A stretch of DNA of 64,000 nt. Source: Metellina segmentata (lineage: Eukaryota; Arthropoda; Arachnida; Araneae; Tetragnathidae). This document shows, one piece after another, positions 12,001 through 27,000 of this stretch; within the stretch, counting starts at the first letter, position 1, and every line of letters starts with the position of its first letter. The stretch covers positions 94,559,630-94,623,629 of the forward strand of contig OX375879.1 in assembly GCA_947359465.1 (NCBI GenBank), written 5' to 3'. The notes beneath the pieces are model-generated. The model was not told where the DNA came from. It made no database searches and worked only from the letters and a program-made list of their open reading frames with translations. A program made the translations under genes and the position numbers.

Positions 12001-15000
12001 ACAATTGTTTAACTATATACATTTTTTATCTGACGTACTTTCAACACTTAACACTTGAAAAGAAATTTATAAAACAGGTAAAAAAACTTTTGAACCCCAA
12101 AACAATGGTTCTTATTCGGAGTCCATTTTTCTCTTTTTGATCCGTGCGACATCCATTTCAACAGTTTTCATTACAATAATGTAGCTATTAGAACAATTAT
12201 TTTCTTTTAAAGAGTTTTTCTATTGTGTAAAAATGTTTAATGCCCAGAAGAAATTTTTAAATGAACCAGAAAACAAGGTAAAGCTGAAACAATGATTCTT
12301 GTAAATAATCTATTTTCTTTTTTTGATCTTTACAACATCCATTTCAACACTTTGCGCTTTGTTACAATAATTCTTTTTTAAAGATCTATTTGGTGTAAAA
12401 ATGGTTTAATACCAAGAACAAATTTACAAATCAGAGCCAGAAAACTTCATAGCTAAAGCAATGATTCTTATGCAGTTTATTTTCTTCCTTTTTTAAATTA
12501 CAGCATCCATTTCAATAATGTTTATTACAACGATGTAATCTATTACTACAAAAATTCTCTTTTCAAGACTTTTTTTGTTGGGAGTAAAATGCTTAACATC
12601 AAGGAAGAAATTTGTAAATCTGCTAGGAAACAAGACACTTGAAGAAATTATACCAATGAAATGTGTCTACTTTCCTTTTTAGTTATTTCTCAATTAATAT
12701 TCAGTTATAATATTTTCATCACAACAGTAATTTCTATTGCAACCCCGCTTCAACTAGATAAATATTTTTTGTCTTATGTAAAAACCTTCGGCAACGTATA
12801 ACTTCTCTGTTTTAATCCTTATTAGTTTTAATCCGTTTCAATAATTTCCAATTTAGCTATAACGAGACGAATTTAAACGAACTAGAAATGATCAGCTAAC
12901 TATTTGTTAAACTGACAATTCGTTTCCTATTTAAGAAAGAATCAATACGTTTAGAAGGTACTTGTAATGTAAATACAGTTGAATAAAATGTTTCTTGAGT
13001 CACAAATTTTGAATTATTAGACTTTTGATTCATTCACTTTCACATAAAGGACCAATTTCCAAAAATTAATTGTAATTTTTCTAATTTTAGATTACGGTAC
13101 AGAAGAGGCAATTGCCTGTTGTAACAATGGACCACACATTAGTGATAAATGCATGTCAGTAGCAGTGCCACCGAATGATCCTTTTTATTCAAAACTAGGT
13201 GAAACTTGCATCAATATAGTAAGGACAATCCCTTGCAAACGCTGCAGCACAGGTAAGTGTCCTACACCTCTACATTAATTCAATGTAATCCCTATATAAG
13301 ACAAGTGCTTACTTGCCACTTATGTGGCACAAATCAAAATTGTGATGACGTTGAGAACCATCCTGAATAGTAGCCATCTTATCTTGACCACATCTGTTCT
13401 TACAACATGATGCAATGCTCGTACACTACATACATATTCTACCCTACAATAATGGACCGGACAGCATGATGTGATGGTATACAGGAAATAATACATGCTT
13501 TAATAGGGGAATGGTCCCCCACGTGCTGCAATTACACTATCAACCCTTCTGGGCATATTTTCAAGTTTTGATACACAGCTATGGGTATTTGTGTCCATTC
13601 CTGCTGCAAGAATGTCGCCAGCTCAGCTGTAGATTTCGGACAGGGTTCCCTGGTCGGTAAGCGCCGCTCTAACTCTTGTGGTTGGTATGGGGTGTAGGTC
13701 GAGACTCTGAGCAGGCCAGGGAAGACGTTTTGCATCCAATCTTGATACCACTGCTTGACAGAGGCTGCAACATGACATGAAGCGTTGTCGTCCTGGAAGT
13801 AACATTCGTCCATTCCAAAAAATTGCCAGATGGTAAGATGAATATGATGGTCCAAAATGTTCATGCAGAAGTTCAATTGACCAGGAACAACATGCAAAGG
13901 TCCTGGGCCATACCACGAAAAACACCCCCAAACAAGTCGTTGTATTTTATGGAAATCCGCTGGCGTCCGGTCCATTAATGTAGGGTAGTGTATATATTTG
14001 AAACAAAAATGTGGGACATATTTGGGAACAGGGAAGTGATGCTTTTTTTGCAGAAAGCGAAATCGATTGCATTAATTTTATCTGTAAAAGTTACTAATAT
14101 AACGAGGAATAAAAATCATTACTAACCCTTTGAAGGGTAGTTAGTATACTTAAAAGGGTTTCGAAACACTTTCTGGGGTCATCCTACATCCAGAGAACTC
14201 CTAGACATCAGAATATCAAATAACGTTTCTTTCAGCTTTGATATATCTGGAATGTTTATATACCTAGTAAAAATAAAAAATAAAACAATTACAAATATAA
14301 TTTCAGAAAACTTAAAACTTTCGTAAGTGGCTATTTCGGTGGACCAAGACGTCCGCCATGATCAGGGCTGAAATAAATTGCAAGAAGAAAAGCTTAATTT
14401 AAATACAGTACAAAGTCCTGAATCCGGAATTGTCCAAAGAACAAGGAGTTAACCTGGACCCAATTGATGAAGCAAAGCAAAACAATGGACATGTTCATAG
14501 TAAATATCACGCAAAAAATTTGAAGATTTGCAAGTAAAAAATTTGTTTTACTGTACTAAAAAGGTTTTTTTTTTTTAAATTATTCCTATTTATTTATCTG
14601 CTATTTTACTATTGCAAATGAAAAATTCGAGGGGGGGGGGGCAGTTAGATTAAGATTTTTGACAAAAAATGCAAATAATCCGAAATACGGAAAAGTCCGA
14701 AATCTATAATGACCGAGGTCCGGATGATTCCGGATTTGGGACTTTGTACTGTTATGCTATTTTTCTTTCAAAGTGTTTCCACAACTCACTTTTTTAACGA
14801 AGCCTTTCATGGTAGCTTCTTCTCAAAGCTTTTCAATCTTTATGAAGGGATTTCTACTACCATCTACCAAGGTTTTCATCTGTTTCTTTACCCATCCTTA
14901 GCCATATCAAGGAGAGGAAACGTCAGTTATCCCACCTCCCTCATATGTAGTATGTGCATTATAATAGCTTGACGTACATTAAACGAAAGTGCTCTCTTTA

Positions 15001-18000
15001 TTATTTTAGGTAAAAGAGTACATTGGAATCAAAACACAGCGTACCATGACTTGTCGCTAGTTTACGGAAGTACAGAAGATGCTGCTCAAAAATTGAGAAG
15101 TGGTGATAGAGGTGAGTATCTATGTCCCAAATTTGATTTTATTCCTTTAGTAGTAATTAAAGTCTGGACGAACAGATGTAGTATCCAAAAATGGAACAAT
15201 ATGGTGTACATATGTAGTTATTGTAGCTTACACGTTACATCTTGGGTCTCAATGAAAACAATACCAACAGATTCTGCAAAGCAATTACGATAATTCTCAT
15301 GAACATACGAATCCCCATATCCAGATTCATTCCCATTCCCGTATGTTTGCTTAAGTCAAACAGTAGTTCAGAATAATGAAAAACTGCTTGTCAAACGTGT
15401 GGGTTTAGTACAGAATGTTGAAATGGTGCATCAGACGTAGGCACTTAGAATTTGTTTTTGAGAGTATCTGAGAAAATGATCATTATCTTAGTAATACAAT
15501 GGAGAGTTATGGGGTGAAATGTCTTTCCTCCTCAAACTTAGAAACGATCATATGATTTAATCGTACTTCTTCTTTGTTAAAGACAAAATGTGCAGGATAT
15601 GAAAATTGTATAAATAAAACTTTGGTTTCTACGTGTGAAATTTATGCGCACATTTTATACTGATAAGAAACCTTCATGTGCATTCATCCTGGAATTTTAA
15701 AATTTCGCCATCCTTATCTGTCAGTTTAAGACCGAGGTCATCAAGAATTGGATATAGATGGAAACTATCACTGGTATCTTTAAAAAAAAAACATACGACA
15801 CACGCAAATTTCCAGCTTCAAAAAAAGTGTGAGATTTCACCCCCACTAGAACTGGATCAGTGTTCAGAAGAAGACTCTGCAATGCATCAAACTTGATTGA
15901 AAAAATTGCTGGAGGAGTAATCAAAGTAAAGCACTGTTGGCTTTTTTATGGAGCAATTTATTTTGGCCATGCATTTACATTTCTGTAATTGTAATATGAC
16001 TGGAGGAGGCAGAATTCCAATCGGAAAAATATTGGGTAGCAAAAGGTGAAGACCTTCAATTATTTGTTCCTGATAAACATATCTCTAAAATCTGTAGTCT
16101 CAAAATGACTTTTGTTAGCATAAGACTCGGCTTGTACTTGCGATTATATGCACTAGATGGCAGCATATGATATTTGGTACTTTTGTATTAACACCTAATA
16201 GTATTTAACCGATCGCACCCCGACCAAAAAAGTGACACTACTCAAAATTGCAGAATTTGAGAAACATCAACTTAAAGGATACTATAAAATAAATACTGAA
16301 ACAGTTTTAGCTACTTTTAAATTGAAGGTAAGTATTTATGGTGGTAACTTCTATTATATTCTACAGAATACTAATATAATACAACACACTGGGGCACCTC
16401 ATACATATTTTTCAATGACATGACATCAAAATTTTTATTTTTACACTTGTGTCACTTTTCTTTCCAGGAAGCGATATAATTGGATTCTTAAGATGGAAAT
16501 ATTGTGACTGCGATTAAATTTGTTTTGACTATATGGGGAAAAAATGGGTAATAAAAATAATAAATAAAAGCATAAATCCCCAAGATCAAAACCAAATGAC
16601 TTTCGTTACTTTAAATTTTAGTGATGTTTGATTTCTTTATTTCTGATAAATGTTTACTCTATACGTACAAAGTTTTTTTTTAATAGTTTTAAAAAGAATG
16701 TTTTTTAATTTCTGTTATGTAACTCAATCCAACTCAAAGACAAGAATCAAATATAGCGGATGACAGTATTTTATAAAATTTTAATTGAATGAAAAATGGC
16801 TATGAAACAAACTGTTTGTTCACCTCATTAAAAACGTTATTTGTAAAAAATATTTTGAGAATGCTCGGTAGAACATATGGTAAGCATAGCTTATGTTGAG
16901 GATTCTCTGAATTATACGTTCAATGTAGTATTGTTTTTTCTTTTTGAAAAATCTGACACTTTAAAATACTTGTATTATTCATTTACATTCTTGTGTTAAA
17001 AGAAAGCAAATATCAAAAACGAGAAATTACTAATGTAGAACTGAAGCTGTTCAGTGCCTTAATTTAAAAGATATGTTTATGGAAAATATAAAAATGTTAT
17101 AAAATATTTTTATCATAGAGTAAATAATAATGTGTTTCGAAATTATAGTTATGTATAATACGTACTTCTTAGACAAGATTCAGTAGGCAAAGTTGGTTGA
17201 TTTACTTCTGAATTTAAATTCCAATTTCTAATATTAAATACATTTCATTTATGCAGGCATGTTGGACGTTGAGTACAATCGTAAATCTGGTCCTATGCCA
17301 CCAACAGTTTCGGTCGAAGAATTGTGTATATCACCACACAGAGAAAAGGCATGTTACAAGACAGGTAAGTCCTAACAAGTTAACCAATTCTGGAGAAACA
17401 TTTTGTGCGTATTTTTAAAATACTCAATAAAACAGATTCAAAATAAATTGAAATATTTGTTTGTTACACTGTATACTCTTGCAATATCTGTGGCATTTAA
17501 TGCAGCAGTATTAAAATCTCTCTATATTTAAAAAAAATTACGCCGCGGTAGCTTATTTTTTTTCTCTCTGTTCTCAAACGATTTACCGAGAAAGTACAGA
17601 TCAGAAAAATTACGAGATTAACGCGGTTTATTGAAAATTTTTCAGGGAACAAGACGGATAAGGTTATTACTGATGCGGTTATTAGTTTAGGGCGCATTAA
17701 GTGTTAAAGTAAAGAAAAGGAAAATCACTTGCGAAAGGAGTCTTGGTTTGCGAAGCAATCAACGAGGGTTGGCGAGCAGGTGGCGAAGCTCTCGCTGTGA
17801 CGTCATGGACCGAATTATTAAGATAGTTTCGCCGTCGCAGGAGATTGACTCTGCTAAAGGAATGTTGGTTTGCGAAGAAAATCAAATGGGATCTGTAAAA
17901 GCAGTGTTGGTTTTCAAAGCAAACCAAATGAAATTACGTAGCAATCCTCGGGGAATCGCGAGCGTAAGCAAGCAAGCGTCGAGCCCCCTAGTAAGTTTTA

Positions 18001-21000
18001 AAAAAATTCTATTTTACATGTACCATAATAATGCTATCCATAACTAAGAGACGAAATCATCTGTGAAATTTAAAGAACGTTAACAAGCTGTTATTCAAAT
18101 TAAAGTATTTTCATTCAAATAAGGAATAAAATAATTATCTTTAAAAATAAGTATAGCAAAGAGGAAGGCGATCTGATCAAAATCGGTTGATTTGCTCGAT
18201 CTGATCTTTGTAGAAATAGGAATTTTGCTTACATATGTTAACAAGTGTACTGAGCCTGTACGATGGCGTGTGGCCATTTTCATAACTCCGACATCTCAGA
18301 TAAGGTATGAGTGTTCAAATTTAAACTCACATTGGCGTGGTGTGGAAGTTTGGAGAGTGAGGTGCCATCTCGGGTATTGCCTCGTCATGTCACCGTGGTT
18401 CAAAATTACGTGGTGTTGTCCTCCGGTCTTTCCCTTGGGGGATTGATCTCGGACCGTCGTCAAAAACCCGTTGTGTTGCTCCAGAATGACGTTAATTAAA
18501 ACGCCTACCGACCAAATTTAAACATCTTGAAAAATATCCCAAAGGAAACTAATACTACTGAAAAGTATTCATGTCTCTAACATTATACATCTCAATTTTT
18601 TGTACTATTCGCAAACAACAAAACTGATTCATCCGTGATTATTATAAAAATCGTTGTATTATTATTATTTCACTCACAAGGGTAGGTAGGTAGTTGAATT
18701 AACGTCGCACTGGCACAATACACGGGCTATTGTTAACGGTTCCAGATCACTACCGAAGGAAAAATCCAAAGACAATGTCTCGTAATTTTGAAAAAATAAT
18801 ACACTAGGCAGGTGGTGTTAGGTTCAGTGAGTGTCTGAATAGAAGCTGTCAAATCCATAGACGGCCGAAAGTGCTCTTTAAGTAGCGGCTTAGGGTGTTT
18901 TGCTCACTGTCCTAGCAATCTTCGAGTGGCAGGTAGCGCCGTTTCGATTTCTATAACATGCCCAGCGTGTATTATGTATCTGTAAAACTTTCTTTGTGTG
19001 TTCAAGTTCATTTACATGAAGTTGTCTGTCTTATGTTTGGAAAAATTTGACCAAATATAGTATTATGTGTTGAAAATGTAGTAGTCTTATTGAAATGTAG
19101 TGGTCGTATTGAAATGTAGTGGTCGTGTTGAAATAGAGAGGTTGTGTTAAAATGGAGTGGTCATGTTGAAATAGAGTGGTCGTGTAGAAATAGAGTGGTC
19201 GCATTGAAATACTGAACGTGGCACTGTTAATAAACAATATTTCATTCTCCTAAAGTCCATTCACAACGAAAATGAATCAAAATTAACATCTAGCAATAGA
19301 GCAAATATTTCCAGCACGCATGCGGCTAAAAAAATTAAATGGGCTCTGATGATTTTCTATGTTTATATATAAGGCTTTAGTTAGAGATGTCACAACTGTG
19401 TATCGCATTTTGTTCTGTGTTCAGTACACTTCATGTGACAAATAGTATTTCGTTAAACTGAACATTAGTAGGATTGTATCCATTTTTATTGGAGTCATTC
19501 TAATATTTTCTATATATAATTAAATTTTTCAATCAAAACTAATGTAAAATACTTATGAATAAAAATAAAAATGGAATAAAACTCGTTTTTGACTTTAAAA
19601 TTTCCTAAACTTGTACTAGTGGGGTGCCAGCTCAGGTGTTGACCTCATCATCCGACCATGGTTCAAAATTACCAGGCGTTCTCCTTCGATCTTTCCCTTC
19701 GGGATTGATTCCGGATCTTCACCAATAGTACTTTGTATTGCTCCAGTGCAACCTTAATTAACTGCCTACCTACCTAAATAAGCTTATGGATTACGATATT
19801 ATCCATGCATCTCTTAGTCACTCAAATATTTAACTTTAAGCTAATTAAATCTAAACTCTTTGTTGGATTCATCATTACTCACAAGCTCATAGCATGGATG
19901 ATTTTTACCCATCGATCTCCTAAGACCTCAAAAGGGTAAATCACGATCGATACTAATCGATTTGGGCCGATTAATTTTATAAGTTACTAGTGTTTAAAAT
20001 CACCCTTGCACTTTAGGCAATCACCAATTTGTCTCGCAATAGGATGCATGTTTCTTCCCAAAACCACGTTACAGGTATTCAAACCGAGTGATCGGATGAA
20101 ATATCATGAAGCTGCGCCCTCATACGCCATATATTTCATTGTAAGAACGATACTTTTATTATTACGACGCACATACTTTAATGGGTTTTTTATTTTCCAG
20201 GTGATCAAAGAGCCAATCAAAATCCGTTCCTTCTAACAGTCCACACCTATCTTTTAAGGCACCACAATTTTATTTGCCAAGAACTGAGCGAAATCAATCC
20301 CCAATGGGATGACGAAAGGGTTTATCAAGAAGCCAGGTTTGTGCTTTGGTCATAAAAGTTTACATTTTAATTAGTTTTTAAGGCACACGGTGTGTTTAAT
20401 TTTGATGTGTAGCACTGGATGGTGTTTTACGTTCGTGCAATATTTTGTGTTTTGGAATTACTTTTAATTTTTAATGATACTATTTATGGAATATGACACA
20501 AACTCAAAAGACCTAGTTGCACACAAATACAGGCTCTTTACAATCTCTCAATTACAGGCTCTCTCAATTACATTTCCTAGGTGAGTTTTTAAATTTCGCT
20601 AATGCTTTGCTTAAGTTGTTGAATCGTTGTTGTCTTGTTGGCATGGACTCGTTCATTTAAGTAGTCTCTTAGAAAAATATCTGGAGAGGTCAAATCAATG
20701 GTACAGTGGGGGAAATGCCATGTTTAAATATTATTCGTTTAGGAAATGTGTTTTTTAGAATTCGTATGATTGTTGTTTTTGTCGTGTCCACTTTTTAATC
20801 AGATGTCACCGTGTGCTTTTTGCTCACCTTTTGCGATGTCGATTATTTTTCTCACTGTAATGCTGTTCTTCAGGATGATATCTGAGGTTCGCATGGTTGT
20901 ACTAGCTGTTTGTGACACGTTCACATAAAAGACAATCGAATCACAACTGACAGCAATTTTTTTGGTAGTTAGGTAAGTAGTTAACTAACGTCGTTGTGAA

Positions 21001-24000
21001 GCAACACAACGGTGGTATTGATGATTTATCCGGGATCTATCCCCAAGGGTGTAACGGATCTTTAACGTGTACCAGTCCCCTTGTACACGGCAGTTTGGGG
21101 CATATGCCTTGGAGAACAATGTCTCCTTGTATGCCTTGCAGAACAAAGCATACAAGAATGTAATATGACACATAATGGCAAATGTAAGACCTTGAAAATA
21201 TCATGTGTGTGAAATGCCGTAGAGAACGTATCTGCTGCCAGGTATAGGTGATACTTAGGGCAATGTAACGCAAACAATGTGTAAAAAATAGAAAATCAAA
21301 AATGTTTTGTTTAAAAGTTCTAAACCAAAATGGTGCCCTTATAAAAAAACACTTGTACAGCTAATAATTGCTTGTTTAAAATTCTCTAAGGTAGACTAGT
21401 TTCAGATTGTAAGCTAAAAAAGTATCTATACAACTGAAAGCAAAGCGTGACTGTGCAAATAATAATCAATAAATTATATTTGCAGACGTATCAACATTGC
21501 CATAGCTCAGGCCATTACATATGGACACTACCTTCCCAACGTTCTTGGAGAGATCATGCAGAAGGAGGGCATCCATGTTCTACCCGGTGCCCAGTACACC
21601 AAGTATGACCCTGAACTAGATGCTAGCATTGCAGATGAATACACCACATTTGCAGCACGATATGGGCACACCCTTATCCCTGGTCGAATATCCGAAATTG
21701 ATCCCAGGACAGAAGAAAGAGACGAAGTCCGATTGAGGGACTTGTTCTACACTCCTTTTGGATTCCGATATGGACAATTCGACAGGATAGCCAAAGGAAT
21801 GACGGTTGACAGGAAGATGAAACACGATGTTTTCCTTAGTAAGTTTAAACTGAGTAATTTCTATTCTACAGGTACAGGAGAACTGCTCCAGAAACAAAGT
21901 CTAGATACTGGCGGAACAGATTTTACCTATTTTGAGTGGAGATCCATACAATCACTTATCTTCTTATCTCACAATCACCTGGAGACCTAACTGTCGCTAA
22001 TTGCTACAATATGACAAACGCATATGCTTGAAGAATCCCTACAAAAAATGGGCAGTCCGTTTCTATGGTAACATGCGTGCTTTCCAGTCTTTCTGTCTGG
22101 AGTAGTTTTCGTGGTATTCAACAGTGGCTCCTCATTTAATGATCTGCCTGTTTAACGATAGCTCGGACTTACGACGTGTTGGAAGGTTTTGACTTTCTAA
22201 AACAACAGATAGCAGCAGACTTCCTGTCTGGAGCAGTTTTCGTGGTGCTGACAGACATTGATACTCATTTAACGACCGATTCCGTTTAACGACCAATTCG
22301 ACTTGCAGCCAGAGCTAGAAATCTACTTTCTGAGTTTGAGTCTAGTGAATCTCCTTTCTCAGTCCTGTTTCATACACACCAGCAAAATTGAAGATGACGC
22401 CGCGATAAACAATGAAATCCAATGAAGGATTTCACTTGCAGTCAGATTAAGCCGCCGACATCAGCAAATGCAGCCGGCGTGGAACTCTACAAATCGGATA
22501 CCAGAATGCTATGATTAGTCATAAATACTGGATAGTCCCTAAAACAATCTTTTTATCGATATCTTAGACCCTGTTTTTCTTCTTTTAGACCTTTTCTTTA
22601 ATTGGAATAAATTAAAACAACTAAGCTCTATGCTCAACGAACTACTTGCAAGAACAGAACCAGTCGTTAAGTAAGGAGAGCCTGAAATTATGTTTTCTAG
22701 ATTTGCTAATTTCGGAATAAGTAAAAATAATTCAATTCCTCGCTTAACGACCTGGTTGTAAGAACAGAACTCGGTCGTTTAATGAGGAGGGCTTGTAATT
22801 ATGTTTAAAAAATTCACAATAAACTCATGATTCATATATTTACGTTTTCCTCTCTGAAACTATTATTTATTTCGTTTCCTAGGTGATGATGTAAGGAACT
22901 ATCTATATCGAAGGTTGTACCTGAACCAGACTGCTGGGTTAGATTTGGCTGCTATTAGTATCACAAGAGGAAGAGATCATGGAATTCCAGGCTATACATA
23001 CTACCAATCTTACCTATTTAATAATACTATTTATAGTTTCAACGATCTCAGGAAAGTCTTGCCACCCAAATCTGTTGATCTCTTAGAGGGACTGTACGAG
23101 TAAGTATATAACAAGCTATGCGATGTATTTTACTCAAAAAGTTCTCATTGCCATTTATGCCAGAATTAAAAATAATAAAATTGCCTTAACGACATTTTAC
23201 TTGAAATTCTTTATAAAAGTCAATAGTTTGAAAAAAAAAACTAAAATAATGACTAATATATAAGCGATATTTAAAAAAACCTAAGAAACTTTCTATTGTT
23301 ATTTTGGTGGAACAAAACTTCTGCCATCATCTCGACCAAAATGAACCACAAGAGGAAAAACTCGAAAGTAAAACGCTATCTGTAACACTCCAAGGTGGTT
23401 TCGAAGAGATGTCGAAGAATTTTAAAGGTTTCGAAGAATTTTGCTAATGACAAAACATATAGTCATCAGGATATTGAAATTTTTTTATGATGACGAGATC
23501 GAGATCTGAGGTCTGTTTTCTCGTAATATCGAGATATCTCGTCAATCGAGATATCTCGTCAATCAAGATCTACTAATGGTTTTTTAATATACCTAGTCAA
23601 GACAAGAACAATGCTCGTTAAACAATGTTATTATCACTCTGGTTTTTTTTTAATTAAGACCTTCCAGGCTAAGTGTAAAGGCGAGGAATGACTATCAGCA
23701 TTCACTAGTGTCTCACATCAAGTAAAAATTGTTAAGGCTTCTGTAATGTCTAACCCTTCAAGTGGCTTTGATGAGACATCATCCATTGAAATCTGACCAA
23801 TTTTGCTAATGCCGATGTTTTTCGTATCTCAAGACCATTAGTTTGTTGCTATTGACGAGATATCTCGTCCATCAAGATCTGGTCAGTTTTTCTAATGACG
23901 AGATACCTCGTCAAAGAGGGTTAAAACTCGATAATAGTGTTTGCTTGTTTTTGCGTGTTTGAAATCACACAGATACCCAGTGTTATCCTTATAAATTACA

Positions 24001-27000
24001 AATTCATTCTAAGGTTTGATTACCATTTCCAGAGGAACTACATGTCCAAATTTCACTCGATTGAAAAAAATGGGTTATAACATATTGTAATCAAATACTG
24101 CTTTTGAAATTATATACTAATACTATTTGAAGAAATTGCAACAATTGGAATTTTACATGAATATTGCAAATCGCTATTTTTATGTAATTTTCTCTATCTA
24201 AATGGAACTATTAAAATATATCGATTTCAAAAAAACATAAATATAGACACTAACTTGTAAGGCCTCTAAAAACATTCTGCAAATAAGTTTTAATTTCTTA
24301 TTTTTTTTATCAATTTTTAGTTCCGTCCACGATGTTGACACATACTCTGCGGGTCTGGCAGAATACTATGTTCCAGGGGGATTCGTAGGACCCACCTTTG
24401 GAGCTGTTCTTGGACAACAGTACAAAAGGATCAAGTTTGGTGACAGGTACTGGTTCGAGCATGGACAAGAATCCGGTTCATTCACGCCAGGTAAGCTGCC
24501 CTTCGAAATATTAACCCATGTGAAACGGTAAAATCCGTTTTAAAAAGTGAGATTTATGTATTGAAACTTGTTCTCTTCCTGAGAAATTTGCAAAGTGGCT
24601 ATTGAGATTATAAAGCAAGTAAGTTTACCATATAAAAGGATTAGACGATTTCAACAAGTTTTCCTGATCGTGGTTTCAATAAAAGACTTTTCTTCCATCT
24701 TTCGATCTGAGCAATAACAACGAAATTTTCTATAAAATATTTAAATATTTATAACAACATATGGATACTTAAAGATAGCCATAGCTCAATCCAGTATTTA
24801 ATAAGTTAGATTAAAATATAAGATAGAATTGTTCTTTTTATATTCTAGATTAACTTGGACAACTGTCAAATGTTTCATGAGATACATATCCAATGGATAC
24901 CTTCTCGTGTGAACATCAGCAGAAATGAAATGACACAGATAGCTTATCAAAGGGTCATCTCTGAGTCATTGCAATCAAATACTTTACTTACTACGAAATT
25001 TTTTCCAATAAGAAACTTTGGAATAATATATCTTTAAAAACATCCCGGAAGTGCCCTCAAATTTGTGGATATAGAGGTCAGGAAACTACCATCTCTAGAT
25101 TGACCAGTGGACATTTGAGATAAATTTCATTGTATCATGGTTTAAAGGTTGTATCAACCTGTCGGGAATACAATATATAGCAGGCCTCTTGTAACCACCT
25201 TCTTGTTTGTATTATTCTGCCCATGGATGCATGATTCTGTCCATGTATGTCTATTTTAATCCTTTGCTTGCTTCGACCTTTTTGAAAATGTAGAAATTCA
25301 CGTATTTAACCTAGCTTCTTTTCACAAAGTGTGATAAGAAACAACACAATAGAAGTTATAATATTTTTTACAATTATTTAGCTACGCTTTGAAAGAAGAG
25401 TATGGTTAAGTTGTGACTTACAAGACTTCTACCATCGTTCATTTCAGAGATTATCCGAAAAAACCTTTAAGACATACTTCCTATCAGACATACAGAACTT
25501 GGGTCTTTCAATCTATAGCTGCAATTGCATGCCATTAAGTTTTACACTCAAATAATTTTGAAACAAATTTTCTCCATGCTCTGTTCATTTCATTGTTGCT
25601 AGAATTCAATTATTGACATTTTTAATTATTTGCATCGTTATTTAAGTTTTCAGACGAATCCAAATTTATCAAATTGTTTTCAGCAGAATTCCTTCCGTAG
25701 ACATTTAATTTAAAAATGATATTCCTGAGCATTTATCCTCTTAGCGTTAGGATTGCTTTCAGCCCACAACACACTTAACGACTAAAGAATCACTTATATA
25801 GGTGGAAAGACTCCAAGGAAAGATTACATCGGAGAAGGTTAAAACAAATCCTGAATGAAGACTACATATTACAGAACAAATATACGCGTCCAAATCCCTC
25901 ATAGGTTTGAAACGTCATATGCAGTAGAACTCCAATTATCAGAACTTTAGTCATCCGGATCGCTTTGATAAAAAATGAAATCAGCAAAATCCGCGTTTTA
26001 AAAGTTTCTTATAGGTGAATGATAAAAACGAAGAGGACGAAGTGTCAGTTGAGGATATAAGAAACATATTGAAAATCTCTGGATGTTCCGAGTGCAGTGT
26101 GCAGGCTGTTGGGGGACTCTGACCACGTCTCGGATAACCTGGCGCACCTCCCACATGCCCGGGTCTTCTTTCGTTTTATCATTAGAAACGTTCCCTGCTA
26201 ATCAACTGTGGGATTTCAGTAACTCGGTACGGAGGGGATTGTTTCCATTCAGAAGAAGTGCAGGATGTAGGCGAGTGTGTGATTCTTCGAACCCTGGATT
26301 CCAAATTCTCAATGGCGATTAACTCATTCAAAGTGTGAGAGAAGCTCATTGGTGACACGAAACAATGACGACGAAACTGCTACTCAACCAGACGCAAGAC
26401 AGTCAGCTAGCAAGGCGTTTGAGTGCCTTGACACAGCGGGGACTAAAATGGATGGAGCGGCAGCCTGAGAGAGAGTGCGACCATATACAGCTACTCACCA
26501 TCAAGAACTGTGAGACTTGGCTGCATGGAAACGAGTAAAGACAGCGAAACAACTGACTTTGAACGACATGTTCAAGCAATGATACATTTTAATCTCTCTA
26601 TATTAAAAAAAAGTTACCGCCGCCGCAGGATTGAAAACTGTGTTGTTTAGCTCGATTCTTAGACGGTTTCCCGAGAAAGTACTGATCAGAAAAAAGCGAA
26701 AATAACATGGTTGTTCTTCATCGTATTCCCTGGAACAAGGGTTAAGATTTTTTTCCGATGCGACTATATTACTTTAGGGTTTATTAAGTGTCAAAATTGA
26801 AAAAGCGAAATTTCTTCAGCGAGTGAGCAAAACACATACAAGCTTTTAGTCTTCAGCCGTGAGGTTTTTTTTGTACACGTAAATTTTTGCAGCTAGTCGA
26901 GTTTTTTCAGAAATTTCAATTTGGTTCTAGATAATATTTTTTTGAAATTCTGGAAAAATCGGGACATTTTCGTTATTTTTTTTAAACTGTTGCGAGGGTA

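Noticed and set aside
19031..19237. Repetitive minus-strand open frame rich in Tyr, Phe and Thr
   Set aside because: It is the translation of the 20-bp minisatellite.
26083..26322. 79-codon open frame
   Set aside because: It is in a different frame from the jerky-like transposase remnants within the same element.
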